The notes beneath the pieces are model-generated. The model was not told the DNA's origin and did no database searches. It saw only the letters and a list, made by a program, of their open reading frames with translations. From assembly GCF_025403375.1 (NCBI RefSeq), contig NZ_JAMPTM010000022.1, positions 1 to 44,859 on the forward strand: a stretch of 44,859 nucleotides of DNA. The letters are read 5' to 3'. Source of the DNA: Frankia gtarii (GTDB lineage: Bacteria > Actinomycetota > Actinomycetes > Frankiales > Frankiaceae). Position numbers and translations under genes: made by a program. Of the stretch, positions 7,260 to 15,689 are shown piece after piece; within the stretch, counting starts at the first letter, position 1; each line of letters begins with the position of its first letter.

Positions 7260-8470
7260 CCTCCCGCAACATCGACGCGGAGCTGACCGCCACGGCGGCA
7301 CAGCCCGCCCAGGTGCCCGGGGAGCCCACCAGCCCGGTACCCGCTGTACCACCGGCCCGGGATGACGCGCCGGCCGACGAGACCGCGCCGGCCGACGAGA
7401 CTCTGCGCCGGCCGGGTTCCGCACCGACGAAGCAGATCCCCCCGGCCCCACCGGCTCCACCAGTGCCGGTGGCCGCCCGGCCGGCCGCCCGGCCGGCCGG
7501 TCGGCCCGCACCGCCCGACGCCGACACGGCACGCCGGGCGCTGATCGCGTTGCGCGGTGAGGTCGCCAAGGCCGTGGTCGGCCAGGACGCCGCCGTCAGC
7601 GGGCTCGTCGTCGCCCTGCTCTGCCGCGGGCACGCGCTACTCGAGGGCGTGCCGGGTGTGGCGAAGACGCTGCTCGTGCGCACCCTGGCGACCGCGCTGT
7701 CACTGGACACCAAGCGGCTGCAGTTCACCCCGGATCTGATGCCGGGAGACGTCACCGGCTCGCTCGTCTACGACAACCGCAGCTCGGCGTTCACCTTCCG
7801 CGAGGGGCCGGTCTTCACGAACCTGCTGATCGCCGACGAGATCAACCGGACCCCACCGAAGACCCAGGCCGCCCTGCTGGAGGTGATGGAGGAACGGCAG
7901 GTCAGTGTGGAGGGAACGCCCCGACCGCTGCCCACCCCCTTCGCCGTCCTGGCGACCCAGAATCCCGTCGAGCACGAGGGCACCTACCCGCTGCCCGAGG
8001 CGCAGCTCGACCGTTTTCTGGTAAAGGTGACGCTGCCGCTGCCACCGCGCGACGACGAGATCCGGGTGCTGGCCCACCACGCCGGCGGCTTCGACCCGAC
8101 AAATCTGGCCGCGGCCGGCGTGCGTCCGGTCGCGGGCCCGGCGGAGCTGGCCGCGGCGCGGGCCGCGGTGCTCGCCGTCGCGGTGCACCCGGAGGTGCTG
8201 GCTTACATCGTCGACCTGGCGCGGGCGACCCGGGTGGCGCCGAGCGTGCAGCTCGGGGTGTCGCCGCGTGGGGCCACCGCGCTCCTGGCGACCACCCGGG
8301 CCTGGGCATGGCTGTCCGGGCGCGGCTACGCGACCCCCGACGACGTCAAGGCCCTGGCCCGGGCGACGCTGCGGCACCGGATCAGCCTGCGGCCCGAGGC
8401 CGAGCTCGACGGCGTCACCGCGGACGTGGTCCTGGAACAGGTGCTGGCCACCGTCCCGGTGCCCCGGTAG
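7256..8470 (+). CDS. MoxR family AAA+ ATPase
   Basis: A 404-aa cytoplasmic ATPase. An unusual Pro/Ala-rich N-terminal extension of about 85 residues precedes the conserved part, which begins ARRALIALRGEVAKAVVGQDAAV. Walker A is GVPGVAKT (131-138) and Walker B is IADEINR with D194-E195. The sequences LPTPFAVLATQNPVEHEGTYPLPEAQLDRF and VSPRGATALLATTRAWAWLSGRGYATPDDV carry sensor 1, the arginine-finger region and sensor 2. MoxR ATPases act as chaperones that activate partner complexes, usually with the vWA-like protein encoded next door, here the DUF58 gene 5 bp downstream. The start is GTG overlapping the previous stop (GTGA). Confidence 0.95.
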   Translation: MTSRNIDAELTATAAQPAQVPGEPTSPVPAVPPARDDAPADETAPADETLRRPGSAPTKQIPPAPPAPPVPVAARPAARPAGRPAPPDADTARRALIALRGEVAKAVVGQDAAVSGLVVALLCRGHALLEGVPGVAKTLLVRTLATALSLDTKRLQFTPDLMPGDVTGSLVYDNRSSAFTFREGPVFTNLLIADEINRTPPKTQAALLEVMEERQVSVEGTPRPLPTPFAVLATQNPVEHEGTYPLPEAQLDRFLVKVTLPLPPRDDEIRVLAHHAGGFDPTNLAAAGVRPVAGPAELAAARAAVLAVAVHPEVLAYIVDLARATRVAPSVQLGVSPRGATALLATTRAWAWLSGRGYATPDDVKALARATLRHRISLRPEAELDGVTADVVLEQVLATVPVPR

Positions 8471-8475
8471 GACCA

Positions 8476-9771
8476 GTGGCGATCACTGGCCGCGCCGTCG
8501 CGCTGGCCCTACTCGGGGTGCTGGTCGTCCTGCTCTCCCCGGCGCCCGGCCTGACGATGCTGCTCGTCGACCTGGTGGTCGTGGGGCTCGTCGCGATCGA
8601 CCTCACGCTGGCCGGCGGGGTCCGCACCCTGGAGTTCACCCGGTCGGGGCCGACCTCCGCCCGGCTCGACCAGCCGGTCCCCCTCGTGCTCGGGATCGCC
8701 AACGACGGCGCCCGGACCGTGCACGCCCGGGTGCGCGATGCCTGGCCGCCGTCCGCGGGCGCCCGGCCGCGGGTGCACCGGGTGGTCGTCCCCGCCGGGG
8801 AACGGCGCTTCCTGGAGACGACGTTGTACCCGACGCGGCGCGGCGACCGAGAGCCCTTCCGGATCACGGTGCGTTCCCTCGGCCCGCTGGGCCTCGCCGG
8901 CCGGCAGGGCCGCCACCACTGCCCGTGGCGGGTCCGGGTGCTGCCGCCGTTCACGTCGCGCCGGCACCTGCCCGCGGCGCTCGCCCGGCTGCGGGAGATC
9001 GAGGGTGAGGTCGCGATCCGCGGGGCCGGCGCGGGCTCGGAGTTCGACAGCCTGCGCGACTATGTGATCGGCGACGACGTCCGTCTGATCGACTGGCGGG
9101 GCACCGCGCGGCGCGGGGCGGTCGTGGTCCGGACCTTCCGGCCGGAGCGGGACCGGCGGGTGGTCTGCGTCCTCGACACCGGGCGCACCTCCGCCGGGCG
9201 GGTCGGCGACGTCCCCCGGCTGGACCATGCGCTCGACGCCGCGCTACTACTCACCGCGGTCGCGCTGCGGGCCGGCGACCGGGTCGGCCTCATCGCGCAT
9301 GACAGTGCGCCCCGGGTGACGCTGCCCGGTTCGCACGACCACGCGTTCCTGGCTCGGATGACCGACGCCATGGCCCGGCTGGAGCCTGCCATCGTCGAGG
9401 CGGACCACGCCGGGATCGTCTCGACGGTGTTGCGGGAGACCTCGCGCCGCTCCCTGGTCGTGCTGTTCACCGAGCTGGTGCCGGCCGTGATCGAGGAGGG
9501 TCTGCTGCCGGCGCTGGGCACGTTGACGGCCCGGCACACCGTCGTCGTGGCGGCGCTGCGCGACCCTCGCGTCGACGAACTGGCCGCCGGCCGCGACGAC
9601 GTCCGCTCCGTGTATGCCGCCGCAGCGGCCGAACAGACTTTGATGCGCCGCCGCGAGCTCACCGAGACGCTGCGCCGCCACGGCGTCGAGGTCGTCGACG
9701 CACCACCCGCCGGCCACGCCGCCGCCGTCGCCGACGCCTACCTCACCCTGAAGTCCCTCGGCCGACTTTGA
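8476..9771 (+). CDS. DUF58 domain-containing protein
   Basis: A 431-aa protein. Two hydrophobic helices lie in the first 45 residues (VALALLGVLVVLLS and LTMLLVDLVVVGLVAIDL). A beta-rich extracytoplasmic segment follows, then the DUF58 signature EFDSLRDYVIGDDVRLIDW (from residue 189). After it comes a von Willebrand A-like domain whose first metal-site strand is VVCVLDTGRTSAG (D234). In known systems DUF58 proteins partner with MoxR ATPases. GTG at 8476 follows the MoxR stop by 5 bp. It is the last gene of the operon at this site. In many relatives SpoIIM-like and RDD genes are close by, here displaced by about 4 kb. Confidence 0.92.
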   Translation: MAITGRAVALALLGVLVVLLSPAPGLTMLLVDLVVVGLVAIDLTLAGGVRTLEFTRSGPTSARLDQPVPLVLGIANDGARTVHARVRDAWPPSAGARPRVHRVVVPAGERRFLETTLYPTRRGDREPFRITVRSLGPLGLAGRQGRHHCPWRVRVLPPFTSRRHLPAALARLREIEGEVAIRGAGAGSEFDSLRDYVIGDDVRLIDWRGTARRGAVVVRTFRPERDRRVVCVLDTGRTSAGRVGDVPRLDHALDAALLLTAVALRAGDRVGLIAHDSAPRVTLPGSHDHAFLARMTDAMARLEPAIVEADHAGIVSTVLRETSRRSLVVLFTELVPAVIEEGLLPALGTLTARHTVVVAALRDPRVDELAAGRDDVRSVYAAAAAEQTLMRRRELTETLRRHGVEVVDAPPAGHAAAVADAYLTLKSLGRL

Positions 9772-9846
9772 CCCACCCCGAGCCGCCGGAATCACCGGAA
9801 CCGCCGCGGCGAGTGGGTGCCGCCGGAACCGCTGCGGCGGGCGCCG

Positions 9847-10269
9847 TCAGGTCGCGGGGACGGGGGTCAGCGCGATGACGGGGATCTTCCGGCCGGCCTT
9901 CACTTCGTACTCGGCGAAGGCCGGGTAGTTCGCGGCGTGCCGGGCATAGATGGTGTCACGTTCGGCGCCGGTGACCTCGTCGACGCGCACGGCCAGGGTT
10001 CGGGTGTCGATCTCGATCTTCGCCTCGGGATACGCCTTCAGGTTGTGATACCAGGCCGGATCCCTGGGCGCCCCGGCGTACGAGGCGAACACCAGGTATC
10101 GGTCGCCGTCCTCGACGTACACCACCGGATTGATCCGCGGGTTGCCGCTGCGGGCCCCGGTGGTGTGCAGCAGCAGGATCGGCGTTCCCGCGAACGGACC
10201 ACCGGGGTGCCCCTGGGTCGCCCGGAAGTCGGCGATGATCCGGGCGTTGAAGTCGTCGGTGTCTGCCAT
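9847..10269 (-). CDS. Nitroreductase/DDN family F420-dependent oxidoreductase
   Basis: A 140-aa single-domain split-barrel protein. Family landmarks are TPILLLHTTGARSGNPRINPVVYVEDGDRYLVFASYAGAPRDPAWYHNLKAYPEAKIEI, matching the deazaflavin-dependent nitroreductases typified by M. tuberculosis Ddn. These enzymes use reduced F420 to reduce quinones, nitro compounds or other acceptors. The C-terminus has YEVKAGRKIPVIALTPV, also typical. F420 biosynthesis genes lie 27-34 kb away in this window. The ATG at 10269 follows GGAGAGGAGTG. The Old Yellow Enzyme gene lies 78 bp upstream on the same strand, so the pair may be co-transcribed. The natural acceptor is unknown. Confidence 0.9.
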   Translation of the reverse strand: MADTDDFNARIIADFRATQGHPGGPFAGTPILLLHTTGARSGNPRINPVVYVEDGDRYLVFASYAGAPRDPAWYHNLKAYPEAKIEIDTRTLAVRVDEVTGAERDTIYARHAANYPAFAEYEVKAGRKIPVIALTPVPAT

Positions 10270-10347
10270 GGGCGGACACTCCTCTCCTCGGGCTACAGGC
10301 CGAGCCCAGACGGTATACGAGAGCCCGACATCGACCTTCGCCGTGGC

Positions 10348-11478
10348 TCAGGCAGGCAGGACCGCGACGGTTGACTCCTGGATGGGCACGCCGGGCACGC
10401 CGGTCGCCACCGGGGGCAGCGTCGGGTAGTCCAGATAGCCGCGGTCGTCGCCGCCGTAGAAGGTGTCCCGGTCGGCCGGGTTGAACGGTCCGCCGGCCGC
10501 GAGCCGGGCGGGCAGGTCCGGGTTGGCGAGGAACTCAGCCCCGAAGCTGAGCAGGTCGGTGGTGCCGTCCTCGACGAGGGGAAGGTCCGCGGGCCCGGTC
10601 GGCCGGTCACCCGTGGCCGGGTTGAGGATCAGCGTGCCGCCGAAGCCGTGGCGCAGCTGCGCGGTCAGCGCCCGCTCGGCGTTCTCGGCGATGTGCAGGT
10701 AGGCCAGGCCGAGCGGGCGCACCGCGTCCACCAGCGCGGTGTAGGTGGCGGGCACGTCGTCGACGACCATGTCGTTGAAGCTGCCGCCGGGCGAGATCCG
10801 CAGTCCGACCCGGTTCGCGCCGATCGCCTCGACCACGGCCCGGGTGACCTCGACGGCAAACCGGATCCGGCCGGCGACCGAACCGCCCCAGCCGTCGGTG
10901 CGGCGGTTGGCGTTCGTGGCCAGGAACTGGTTGATGAGGTAGCCGTTCGCGCCGTGCACCTCGACGCCGTCGAAGCCGGCGGCGACCGCGTTGCGGGCCG
11001 CCGCGGCGAACTCCGCGACGAGCTCGGGAATCTGCTCCTCGGTCAGTTCGGCCGGGGTCTCGAAGTCCGCCACGCCCGCGCCGGTGAACACCTGGCCGGC
11101 GGGGCGGACCGCGGACGGGGCGACCGGGACCGCACCCTCGGGCAGCAGGCTCGGGTGGCTGATCCGCCCGGCGTGCATGAGCTGGGCGAAGATCACCCCG
11201 CCGGCGTCGTGGACGGCAGCGGTGACCGCCCGCCACGCCTGGACCTGCTCGGCGCTGTGCAGGCCGGGGGTGTTCGGGTAGCCCTGGCCGACGGCGGAAG
11301 GCTGGATACCCTCGGTGATGATCAGCCCGGCGCTGGCCCGCTGGGCGTAGTAGGTCGCCATCGACGGCGTGGGGGTGGTACCGGGGCCGAACGCCCGGTT
11401 GCGGGTCATCGGCGCCATGGCGATGCGATTCGCCAGACGCAGGCCGGCCAGATCGATCGGATCGAAGGCGGTGGTCAC
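10348..11478 (-). CDS. Old Yellow Enzyme family ene-reductase (NADH:flavin oxidoreductase)
   Basis: A 376-aa FMN TIM-barrel enzyme of normal length. Seen motifs are LRLANRIAMAPMTRNRA (flavin-binding strand 1), FAQLMHAGRISHPS, and FDGVEVHGANGYLINQFLATNANRRTDGWGGS (the H-G-A-N pair that binds the substrate carbonyl). LYDGG-type C-terminal motifs are replaced by DRDTFYGGDDRGYLDYP. Such enzymes reduce activated C=C bonds of enones, maleimides or nitroesters with NAD(P)H. I chose GTG at 11478 because GAGGAAG lies 4 bases upstream. An ATG 24 bp earlier lacks a site. It is read in the same direction as the F420-dependent oxidoreductase downstream. Physiological substrate unknown. Confidence 0.92.
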   Translation of the reverse strand: MTTAFDPIDLAGLRLANRIAMAPMTRNRAFGPGTTPTPSMATYYAQRASAGLIITEGIQPSAVGQGYPNTPGLHSAEQVQAWRAVTAAVHDAGGVIFAQLMHAGRISHPSLLPEGAVPVAPSAVRPAGQVFTGAGVADFETPAELTEEQIPELVAEFAAAARNAVAAGFDGVEVHGANGYLINQFLATNANRRTDGWGGSVAGRIRFAVEVTRAVVEAIGANRVGLRISPGGSFNDMVVDDVPATYTALVDAVRPLGLAYLHIAENAERALTAQLRHGFGGTLILNPATGDRPTGPADLPLVEDGTTDLLSFGAEFLANPDLPARLAAGGPFNPADRDTFYGGDDRGYLDYPTLPPVATGVPGVPIQESTVAVLPA

Positions 11479-11622
11479 CGGACTTCCTCTCGTCGCCGTC
11501 ACGCCCCCGCCGAGCGCGGTCGCGGACTACCTGTCCGAACGGCAATCCTGCCGACGACCCTTCCCCGCCGGGCGGAATGTGGCCCGCGGCACAGGCAGGC
11601 ACCGTCGACCCACGTCGGGCAC

Positions 11623-11659
11623 CTCCTACCGCGGCTGAGGCCGCCGGCCGCGGTAGGAG
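11623..11659. repeat. 13-bp stem hairpin between OYE and VOC genes
   Basis: Perfect 13-bp inverted repeat (11623-11635 and 11647-11659) with an 11-base loop. It lies between two divergently read genes, 145 bp from the OYE start and about 50 bp before the VOC start. It could be a regulator-binding dyad or a structured leader element. It is not flanked by T-runs and no gene ends here, so a terminator role is unlikely. Confidence 0.55.
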
Positions 11660-11697
11660 ACACCATGCGACGCCCGGGAATTGTCGGAGCCGCTGGC

Positions 11698-11703
11698 TAC
11701 GAT
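11698..11703 (+). promoter_or_regulatory. Putative -10 box for leaderless VOC mRNA
   Basis: TACGAT lies exactly 6 bases before the ATG at 11710, placing a transcription start on or next to the start codon. No ribosome-binding site is present, which fits a leaderless transcript. The same TACGNT-N6-start layout is seen before the genes at 28131 and 40838. No convincing -35 is visible. Confidence 0.45.
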
Positions 11704-11709
11704 GCCGCC

Positions 11710-12090
11710 ATGCTTGATCACATTGGTGTCCAGGTGGCCGACGTCGAGGCGTCGGTCGCCTTCTACCTGCGAACCTTCAAGGCCATCGGCATCCGCGAGG
11801 CGAAGCGCTTCCCAGTCGGCGATTCCGTGGTGGTCGGCCTGTCCGGGCCGGACGGGTTTTCGTCGTTCTGGCTCAGCCCGGCGGCCGGCACCGAGACGCG
11901 GGAGCTGCACGTGGCCTTTCGTGCCCCGGACCGGGCGGCCGTCGACGCGGTGCACGAAGCCGCGGTGCGCGACGGCGTCGAGGTGCTGCACGCGCCGCGC
12001 GTCTGGCCCGAGTACCACCCCACCTACTACGGCGTCTTCCTGCGCGACCCCGACGGCCACAACGTCGAGGCCGTTCATCACGGGTTCTAG
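11710..12090 (+). CDS. VOC family (glyoxalase/dioxygenase superfamily) protein
   Basis: A 126-aa single-domain protein with the paired beta-alpha-beta-beta-beta fold. It opens with LDHIGVQVADVEASVAFY and closes with FLRDPDGHNVEAVHH, the classic VOC ends. Candidate metal ligands are H4, H near residue 69 (ELHVAF) and E in HNVEAV. The superfamily includes glyoxalase I, dioxygenases and antibiotic-binding proteins, and the sequence does not single out one. No ribosome site is visible and a -10 box lies 6 bases upstream, suggesting leaderless expression. The hydrolase gene starts 18 bp downstream, probably the same operon. Confidence 0.88.
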   Translation: MLDHIGVQVADVEASVAFYLRTFKAIGIREAKRFPVGDSVVVGLSGPDGFSSFWLSPAAGTETRELHVAFRAPDRAAVDAVHEAAVRDGVEVLHAPRVWPEYHPTYYGVFLRDPDGHNVEAVHHGF

Positions 12091-12108
12091 GCACGCGGAG
12101 GATCGGCG

Positions 12109-13029
12109 ATGGCCACCACCACTGCCCGCACCGAGATCCTGGACATCTCCGTCGAGGTGACGGGGCCCGCCGACGGGCCGCCGGTGGTGCTGCTGCACGG
12201 CTGGCCGGACGCCGCCCGCGGCTGGCGCGGCGTGCAGGCCGGGCTGAACGGGCAGGGGTGGCGCACGATCGTCCCGGACCTGCGGGGCAGCGGGGCGACC
12301 GGGTTCCGCCACCCCGGCACGCCGCGCGACGGCCAGGCCGTCGCCCTGGCCCAGGACGCACTCGACCTCGCCGACGCCCTCGGGCTGGAGCGGATCGCCG
12401 TGGTCGGCCACGACTGGGGCGCCCGCGTCGCCTACACCCTCGCCGCCCTGGTCCCGCAGCGCCTCACCGCCATCGCCGCGCTCGCCCTGGCCTACCAGCC
12501 GCGCGGGAGCTTCACCATGCCGGGCTTCGAGCAGGCCAGGGCGTTCTGGTACCAGTGGTTGATGTTCGTCGACGCCGGAGCGCAGACGGTCCGCGCCAAC
12601 CCCGTCGGCTTCGCCCGCATCCAGTGGGACACCTGGAGCCCGCCCGGCTGGTTCGACGACGACGAGTTCGCCGCCACCGCGCCGGCGTTCACCAATCCGG
12701 ACTGGGCGGCGATCACTCTGAACGCCTACCGGGCGCGGTTCCGCGCGGACGAGCCGCGGGACGCCCGCTACGACGACCTGCGCCGCCGCCTCGCCGAGGT
12801 CGAACGGATCGAGGTGCCCACCCTGATGATCCAGGGCGGCGACGACCGCTGCGACGAACCGGCCGCGTCCGCGGGCCAGGCGGGGTACTTCACCGGCGGG
12901 TACCGCCGGGTCGTCCTCGACGGGGTCGGCCACTTTCCCCACCGCGAGGCCACGGCGGCCGTGGCGGAGCTGGTCGGCGACCATCTCCGGGCGGCGGACG
13001 GCCGCGCGCAGGCCCCCGGGCCGGGCTAG
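12109..13029 (+). CDS. Alpha/beta hydrolase, epoxide hydrolase type
   Basis: A 306-aa alpha/beta hydrolase. The oxyanion-hole motif HGWPD spans 30-34. The nucleophile elbow is VVGHDWGA with Asp102, so an epoxide- or haloalkane-type nucleophile rather than Ser. The acid is probably in IQGGDDRCDEP and the base is the His in GVGHFPHRE near the C-terminus. The cap region contains FWYQWLMF and AFTNPDWAAITLNAYRARF. Enzymes of this type hydrolyse epoxides to diols. It follows the VOC gene by 18 bp and its stop overlaps that of the convergent split-barrel gene by 4 bp. Substrate unknown. Confidence 0.92.
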   Translation: MATTTARTEILDISVEVTGPADGPPVVLLHGWPDAARGWRGVQAGLNGQGWRTIVPDLRGSGATGFRHPGTPRDGQAVALAQDALDLADALGLERIAVVGHDWGARVAYTLAALVPQRLTAIAALALAYQPRGSFTMPGFEQARAFWYQWLMFVDAGAQTVRANPVGFARIQWDTWSPPGWFDDDEFAATAPAFTNPDWAAITLNAYRARFRADEPRDARYDDLRRRLAEVERIEVPTLMIQGGDDRCDEPAASAGQAGYFTGGYRRVVLDGVGHFPHREATAAVAELVGDHLRAADGRAQAPGPG

Positions 13030-13505
13030 CCCTCGTCGGCCGGGGCGAGCAGTCGGGCGGGGAAGCCGCCGCGGCTGATCGGCCCCCACCGCTCGATCCG
13101 CAGCCGGAGAAGCACCTTCTCCTGGCGGCGCATCGCCTCGCGGTACTCGTCCCAGTCGGGATGCTCGCCGCTGATGCAGCGGAAGTACTCCACCAGCTCC
13201 TCGACCGCGGCGGGCTGGTCCACCACCGTGATCGTGCCGTCGACCTGAACCCAGTCGCCGCTGAACTCGTCGGACAGCACGCACATCGACGCCCGCGGGT
13301 CGCGGCGCGCATTGCGGGTCTTCGCCCGCTCCGGGTAGGTCGACACGACGACGTCGCCCGCGGTGTCGACTCCCATCGTCACCGGGGACAGCTGCGGGCC
13401 GCCGTCGCGGCGAGTGGTGACGAGGATGCCGCGGTGGCGGGGGCGGACGAAGTCGAGCAGGCCCGCGCGGTCGACGCTGACATCCCTGGCTGCGGTCGGA
13501 CTCAT
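13026..13505 (-). CDS. PPOX/FDOR-type split-barrel oxidoreductase, possibly F420-dependent
   Basis: A 159-aa flavin-reductase-like split barrel of the pyridoxamine 5'-phosphate oxidase superfamily. Seen are FVRPRHRGILVTTRRDGGPQLSPVTMGVDTAGDVVVSTYPERAKTRNARRDPRASMCVL and WVQVDGTITVVD. The T-x-R-x-D-G-x-P-Q-x-S-P and R-A-K-x-x-N-x-x-R-D-P motifs are common in actinobacterial F420-dependent FDOR-B proteins such as biliverdin reductase-like enzymes. Which cofactor is bound (FMN or F420) cannot be settled from sequence alone. It is the second potential F420 user in this block. It converges with the hydrolase, sharing 4 bp. Confidence 0.85.
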   Translation of the reverse strand: MSPTAARDVSVDRAGLLDFVRPRHRGILVTTRRDGGPQLSPVTMGVDTAGDVVVSTYPERAKTRNARRDPRASMCVLSDEFSGDWVQVDGTITVVDQPAAVEELVEYFRCISGEHPDWDEYREAMRRQEKVLLRLRIERWGPISRGGFPARLLAPADEG

Positions 13506-13576
13506 CCTGGCAGCCTATTGCCGTCCTGGCGGCGTGGTACGGCCGGGGAAAGCGGGTGCGGCCACCGGCGGTGGGT

Positions 13577-14587
13577 TCAGACCACGGGGGCCAGGTCGAC
13601 ACCGCCGTGGGCGGTATCAAGGTCGGCCGTCTCACCGGCCGCGGCCGCGCGGGCCCCGAAGCCCCAGATGTAGGCGATGAAGCCGGCCCAGGCCAGCGCG
13701 CCGATCCCGATCCGGACCGCCGTCGGCAGTCCAGAGGGCGTCACGAACGCCTCGATGAAGCCGGAGACCGCCAGGGCCAGCGCGCTACCGAGCGTGATCG
13801 GCACCGCCGCCCGCCCCTCCGCGGCCAGCGCCTCGACACGGCGCCGCGGGCCCGGCGCGATGATCGACCAGCCCAGCCGCAGCCCCACCGCGCCCGCGAG
13901 GAACACGACCGTGAGCTCCAGCAGGCCGTGCGGGAGGATCAGGCTCCAGAACTGGCCGCTCTGCCCGCAGCTGGCCATGTACCCGCCGACCACCCCGGTG
14001 TTCAGCGCGTTCACCAGCAGCACCAGCAGGGTCGGCAGGCCGAGCAGCGCGCCGGTGGCGACCTCCGTCGCGGATACCCAGGCGTTGTTCGTCCAGACCT
14101 GGCCGGCGAACGAGGAGGCCGGGTTCTCCGTGTAGTAGGACGCGAAGTCGGAGCGGCACAGCTCGGCGACGGCGCTCGGTGTGTGCAGGTTGGCCTGCGC
14201 GTCGGCGTCGTGGAAAATCCACAACCCGGCGGCCAGCGCGACCAGCAGCGACCCGAACGCCGTGACGATCACCCACCACCGGCGCTCGTAGACGGCGAGC
14301 GGGAACGTCACGGCGAAGAACCGGCCGACGACATGCCAGCCGGGGTCGGGGGCCCCGGCGACCACCGCGCGGGCGCGAGTCACCAGATTGGTGAGGTCGT
14401 CGACGAGGCTGGTGTCGTAGGAGCGGGTGCGGATCACCGACAGGTGGGTCGCGGTCCGCTGGTAGAGCTCGACCAGCTCGTCGAGCTCGTCGGCGCTCAT
14501 CCGGCGCGGCCGGCCAGCCCGGTCGACGAGCCGGCCGAGGCGGATCCACTCCGGACGGTGCACGGCGACGAACGCATCGAGATCCAT
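13577..14587 (-). CDS. Stage II sporulation protein M (SpoIIM/DUF95) family membrane protein
   Basis: A 336-aa polytopic membrane protein. The cytoplasmic N-terminal 90 residues contain MDLDAFVAVHRPEWIRLGRLVDR and ELVELYQRTATHLSVIR, the usual start of actinobacterial SpoIIM homologues. Hydrophobic helices follow at about 105-130 and then five more in the C-terminal two thirds, including NALNTGVVGGYMA and LILPHGLLELTVVFLAGAVGLRLG, the family core. GGAGGT lies 5 bases before ATG 14587. In related genomes this gene lies beside an RDD gene and next to MoxR/DUF58. Here the RDD gene is 1.3 kb away, with transposon debris between. Role unknown, not necessarily sporulation. Confidence 0.9.
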   Translation of the reverse strand: MDLDAFVAVHRPEWIRLGRLVDRAGRPRRMSADELDELVELYQRTATHLSVIRTRSYDTSLVDDLTNLVTRARAVVAGAPDPGWHVVGRFFAVTFPLAVYERRWWVIVTAFGSLLVALAAGLWIFHDADAQANLHTPSAVAELCRSDFASYYTENPASSFAGQVWTNNAWVSATEVATGALLGLPTLLVLLVNALNTGVVGGYMASCGQSGQFWSLILPHGLLELTVVFLAGAVGLRLGWSIIAPGPRRRVEALAAEGRAAVPITLGSALALAVSGFIEAFVTPSGLPTAVRIGIGALAWAGFIAYIWGFGARAAAAGETADLDTAHGGVDLAPVV

Positions 14588-14609
14588 CAAAGACCTCCGG
14601 AGGGGACTA

Positions 14610-14652
14610 ACGCCTTCAGGCGTCGGGGGGACCCGGTACGGATCCGTACCGG
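14610..14652. repeat. Hairpins at probable IS200/IS605 element end
   Basis: A 5-bp stem with TTCA loop (14610-14623) is followed by a 20-bp perfect palindrome (14633-14652). A third small hairpin, CCAGC-AAC-GCTGG, lies just beyond. Such subterminal hairpins are the recognition structures of IS200/IS605 ends, and they sit immediately before the TnpA-like fragment. Assignment to this family is by position and form. Confidence 0.5.
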
Positions 14653-14683
14653 TTGGACCAGCAACGCTGGTATAGCCAGCTGC

Positions 14684-14870
14684 ATGTTCCGTCGGGTGAT
14701 GGTCGGTGTGGGTGGCGCCTACGACCTCGACTGTCACGTCGTGTGGTGCCCGCAGTACCGCCCGCCCCGTCCTGGCCGGCGCCGTCCGGGATCGCTGCGA
14801 CGAGCCGGTCCGTGCCGAGTGCGCCGAGCACGAGTGGCTGGTTGTCGCGTTGGGGATCGAACACGATCGG
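14684..14870 (+). pseudogene. IS200/IS605 TnpA transposase, 5' fragment
   Basis: The reading from ATG 14684 contains AYDLDCHVVWCPQYR, the conserved start of IS200-type Y1 transposases. A frameshift near 14760 moves the homology to the next frame, RPVLAGAVRDRCDEPVRAECAEHEWLVVALGIE, the expected continuation. The reading stops at about 14870 just before the catalytic HUH motif (normally PDHVHLF), which is absent. The fragment abuts the IS701-like relic read in the opposite direction. It is about one third of a normal 130-150 aa TnpA and cannot be active. Confidence 0.75.
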
Positions 14871-14871
14871 A

Positions 14872-15663
14872 TCGGTGGTGGCTACCACCAGCCGGGTCCG
14901 CTCGTCCGGTCCCCATCCGCCCAGCCGGGCTTCCGCCGCCCACCACAGGGTGGTGTGTCCGTCGCGGAAACGGCGGACGACCGGCGTCCAGACTCCCGGG
15001 CGCGCCGAGCCGCCCCAGGGCAACACGCCGGCGGCGTCGGTCGGGGTGCGCGCGTCGCGGCCGGACGCCCAGCTACCCCGGTGCGGGCGCAGGGCCAGCA
15101 CGAACGGCAGACCCGCGGCCCGCAGCTCGGTGCGCAACGCATCGTTGTCGCCGTAGGCGCAGTCGGCCGCCACCGCCCGAAACATCACCCCGGCCTCCTG
15201 CGCGTGGCGGGCCAGGGCGACGGCGAGCTGTGGTTTCGTGCGGAAGTCCGGGTCGTTGTTCCCTCGGGGAAAATGATGGGCCGGGGTGTACGGGCGGGCG
15301 TGCAGCGGATAGTAAAGCCGTTCATCCGCCCACACCGTACTGACGCTGACGACAGCGTTGTCGGTTTTCCCCAGCCGGCCCAGCCACTGGCGGCCTACGT
15401 GCGTTGGCTGTCTCGGGGTCCCACACCGATTCCGACAGGAAGAACTGCAGCCGTTGGACCGCCGGGTGCTGCGCACCGAGGCCGGGTTCGGCGCCAGCCA
15501 GGCAGGTCAGCGTCTTGTTCCAGTCGCGGGCGGCGAGCAGACCGGTGAGGTACTCCCGGAAGCCCCGTCGCTGCGCGACCGCGGAGAACAGGTCATCGAA
15601 CCGGGCCGCGTAATCCTCCAACGGGCCCGGTGCGGGTGGGCAGGGCAGGTGTCTGGTCATCAT
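14872..15663 (-). pseudogene. IS701-type DDE transposase relic
   Basis: The start ATG at 15663 follows GGGGAAGGAGCCG, and the N-terminal part reads MMTRHLPCPP through LQFFLSESVWDPETANARR. The homology then jumps frame to THVGRQWLGRLGKTDNAVVSV and continues to LVVATTDP. The switch occurs over shared bases near 15405, so the natural segment carrying the first catalytic Asp has been lost. The C-terminal third, with the catalytic Glu, is also missing where the TnpA fragment abuts. Remaining core includes ERLYYPLHARPYTPAHHFPRGNNDPDFRTK and AVAADCAYGDNDALR, which carries the second Asp. It is not functional. Confidence 0.8.
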
Positions 15664-15689
15664 CGGCTCCTTCCCCACGAACAGCCGAC

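Noticed and set aside
11626-13635. A 669-codon leftward reading frame
   Set aside because: Antisense to the VOC and hydrolase genes. No family likeness; high-GC codon bias makes such frames common.
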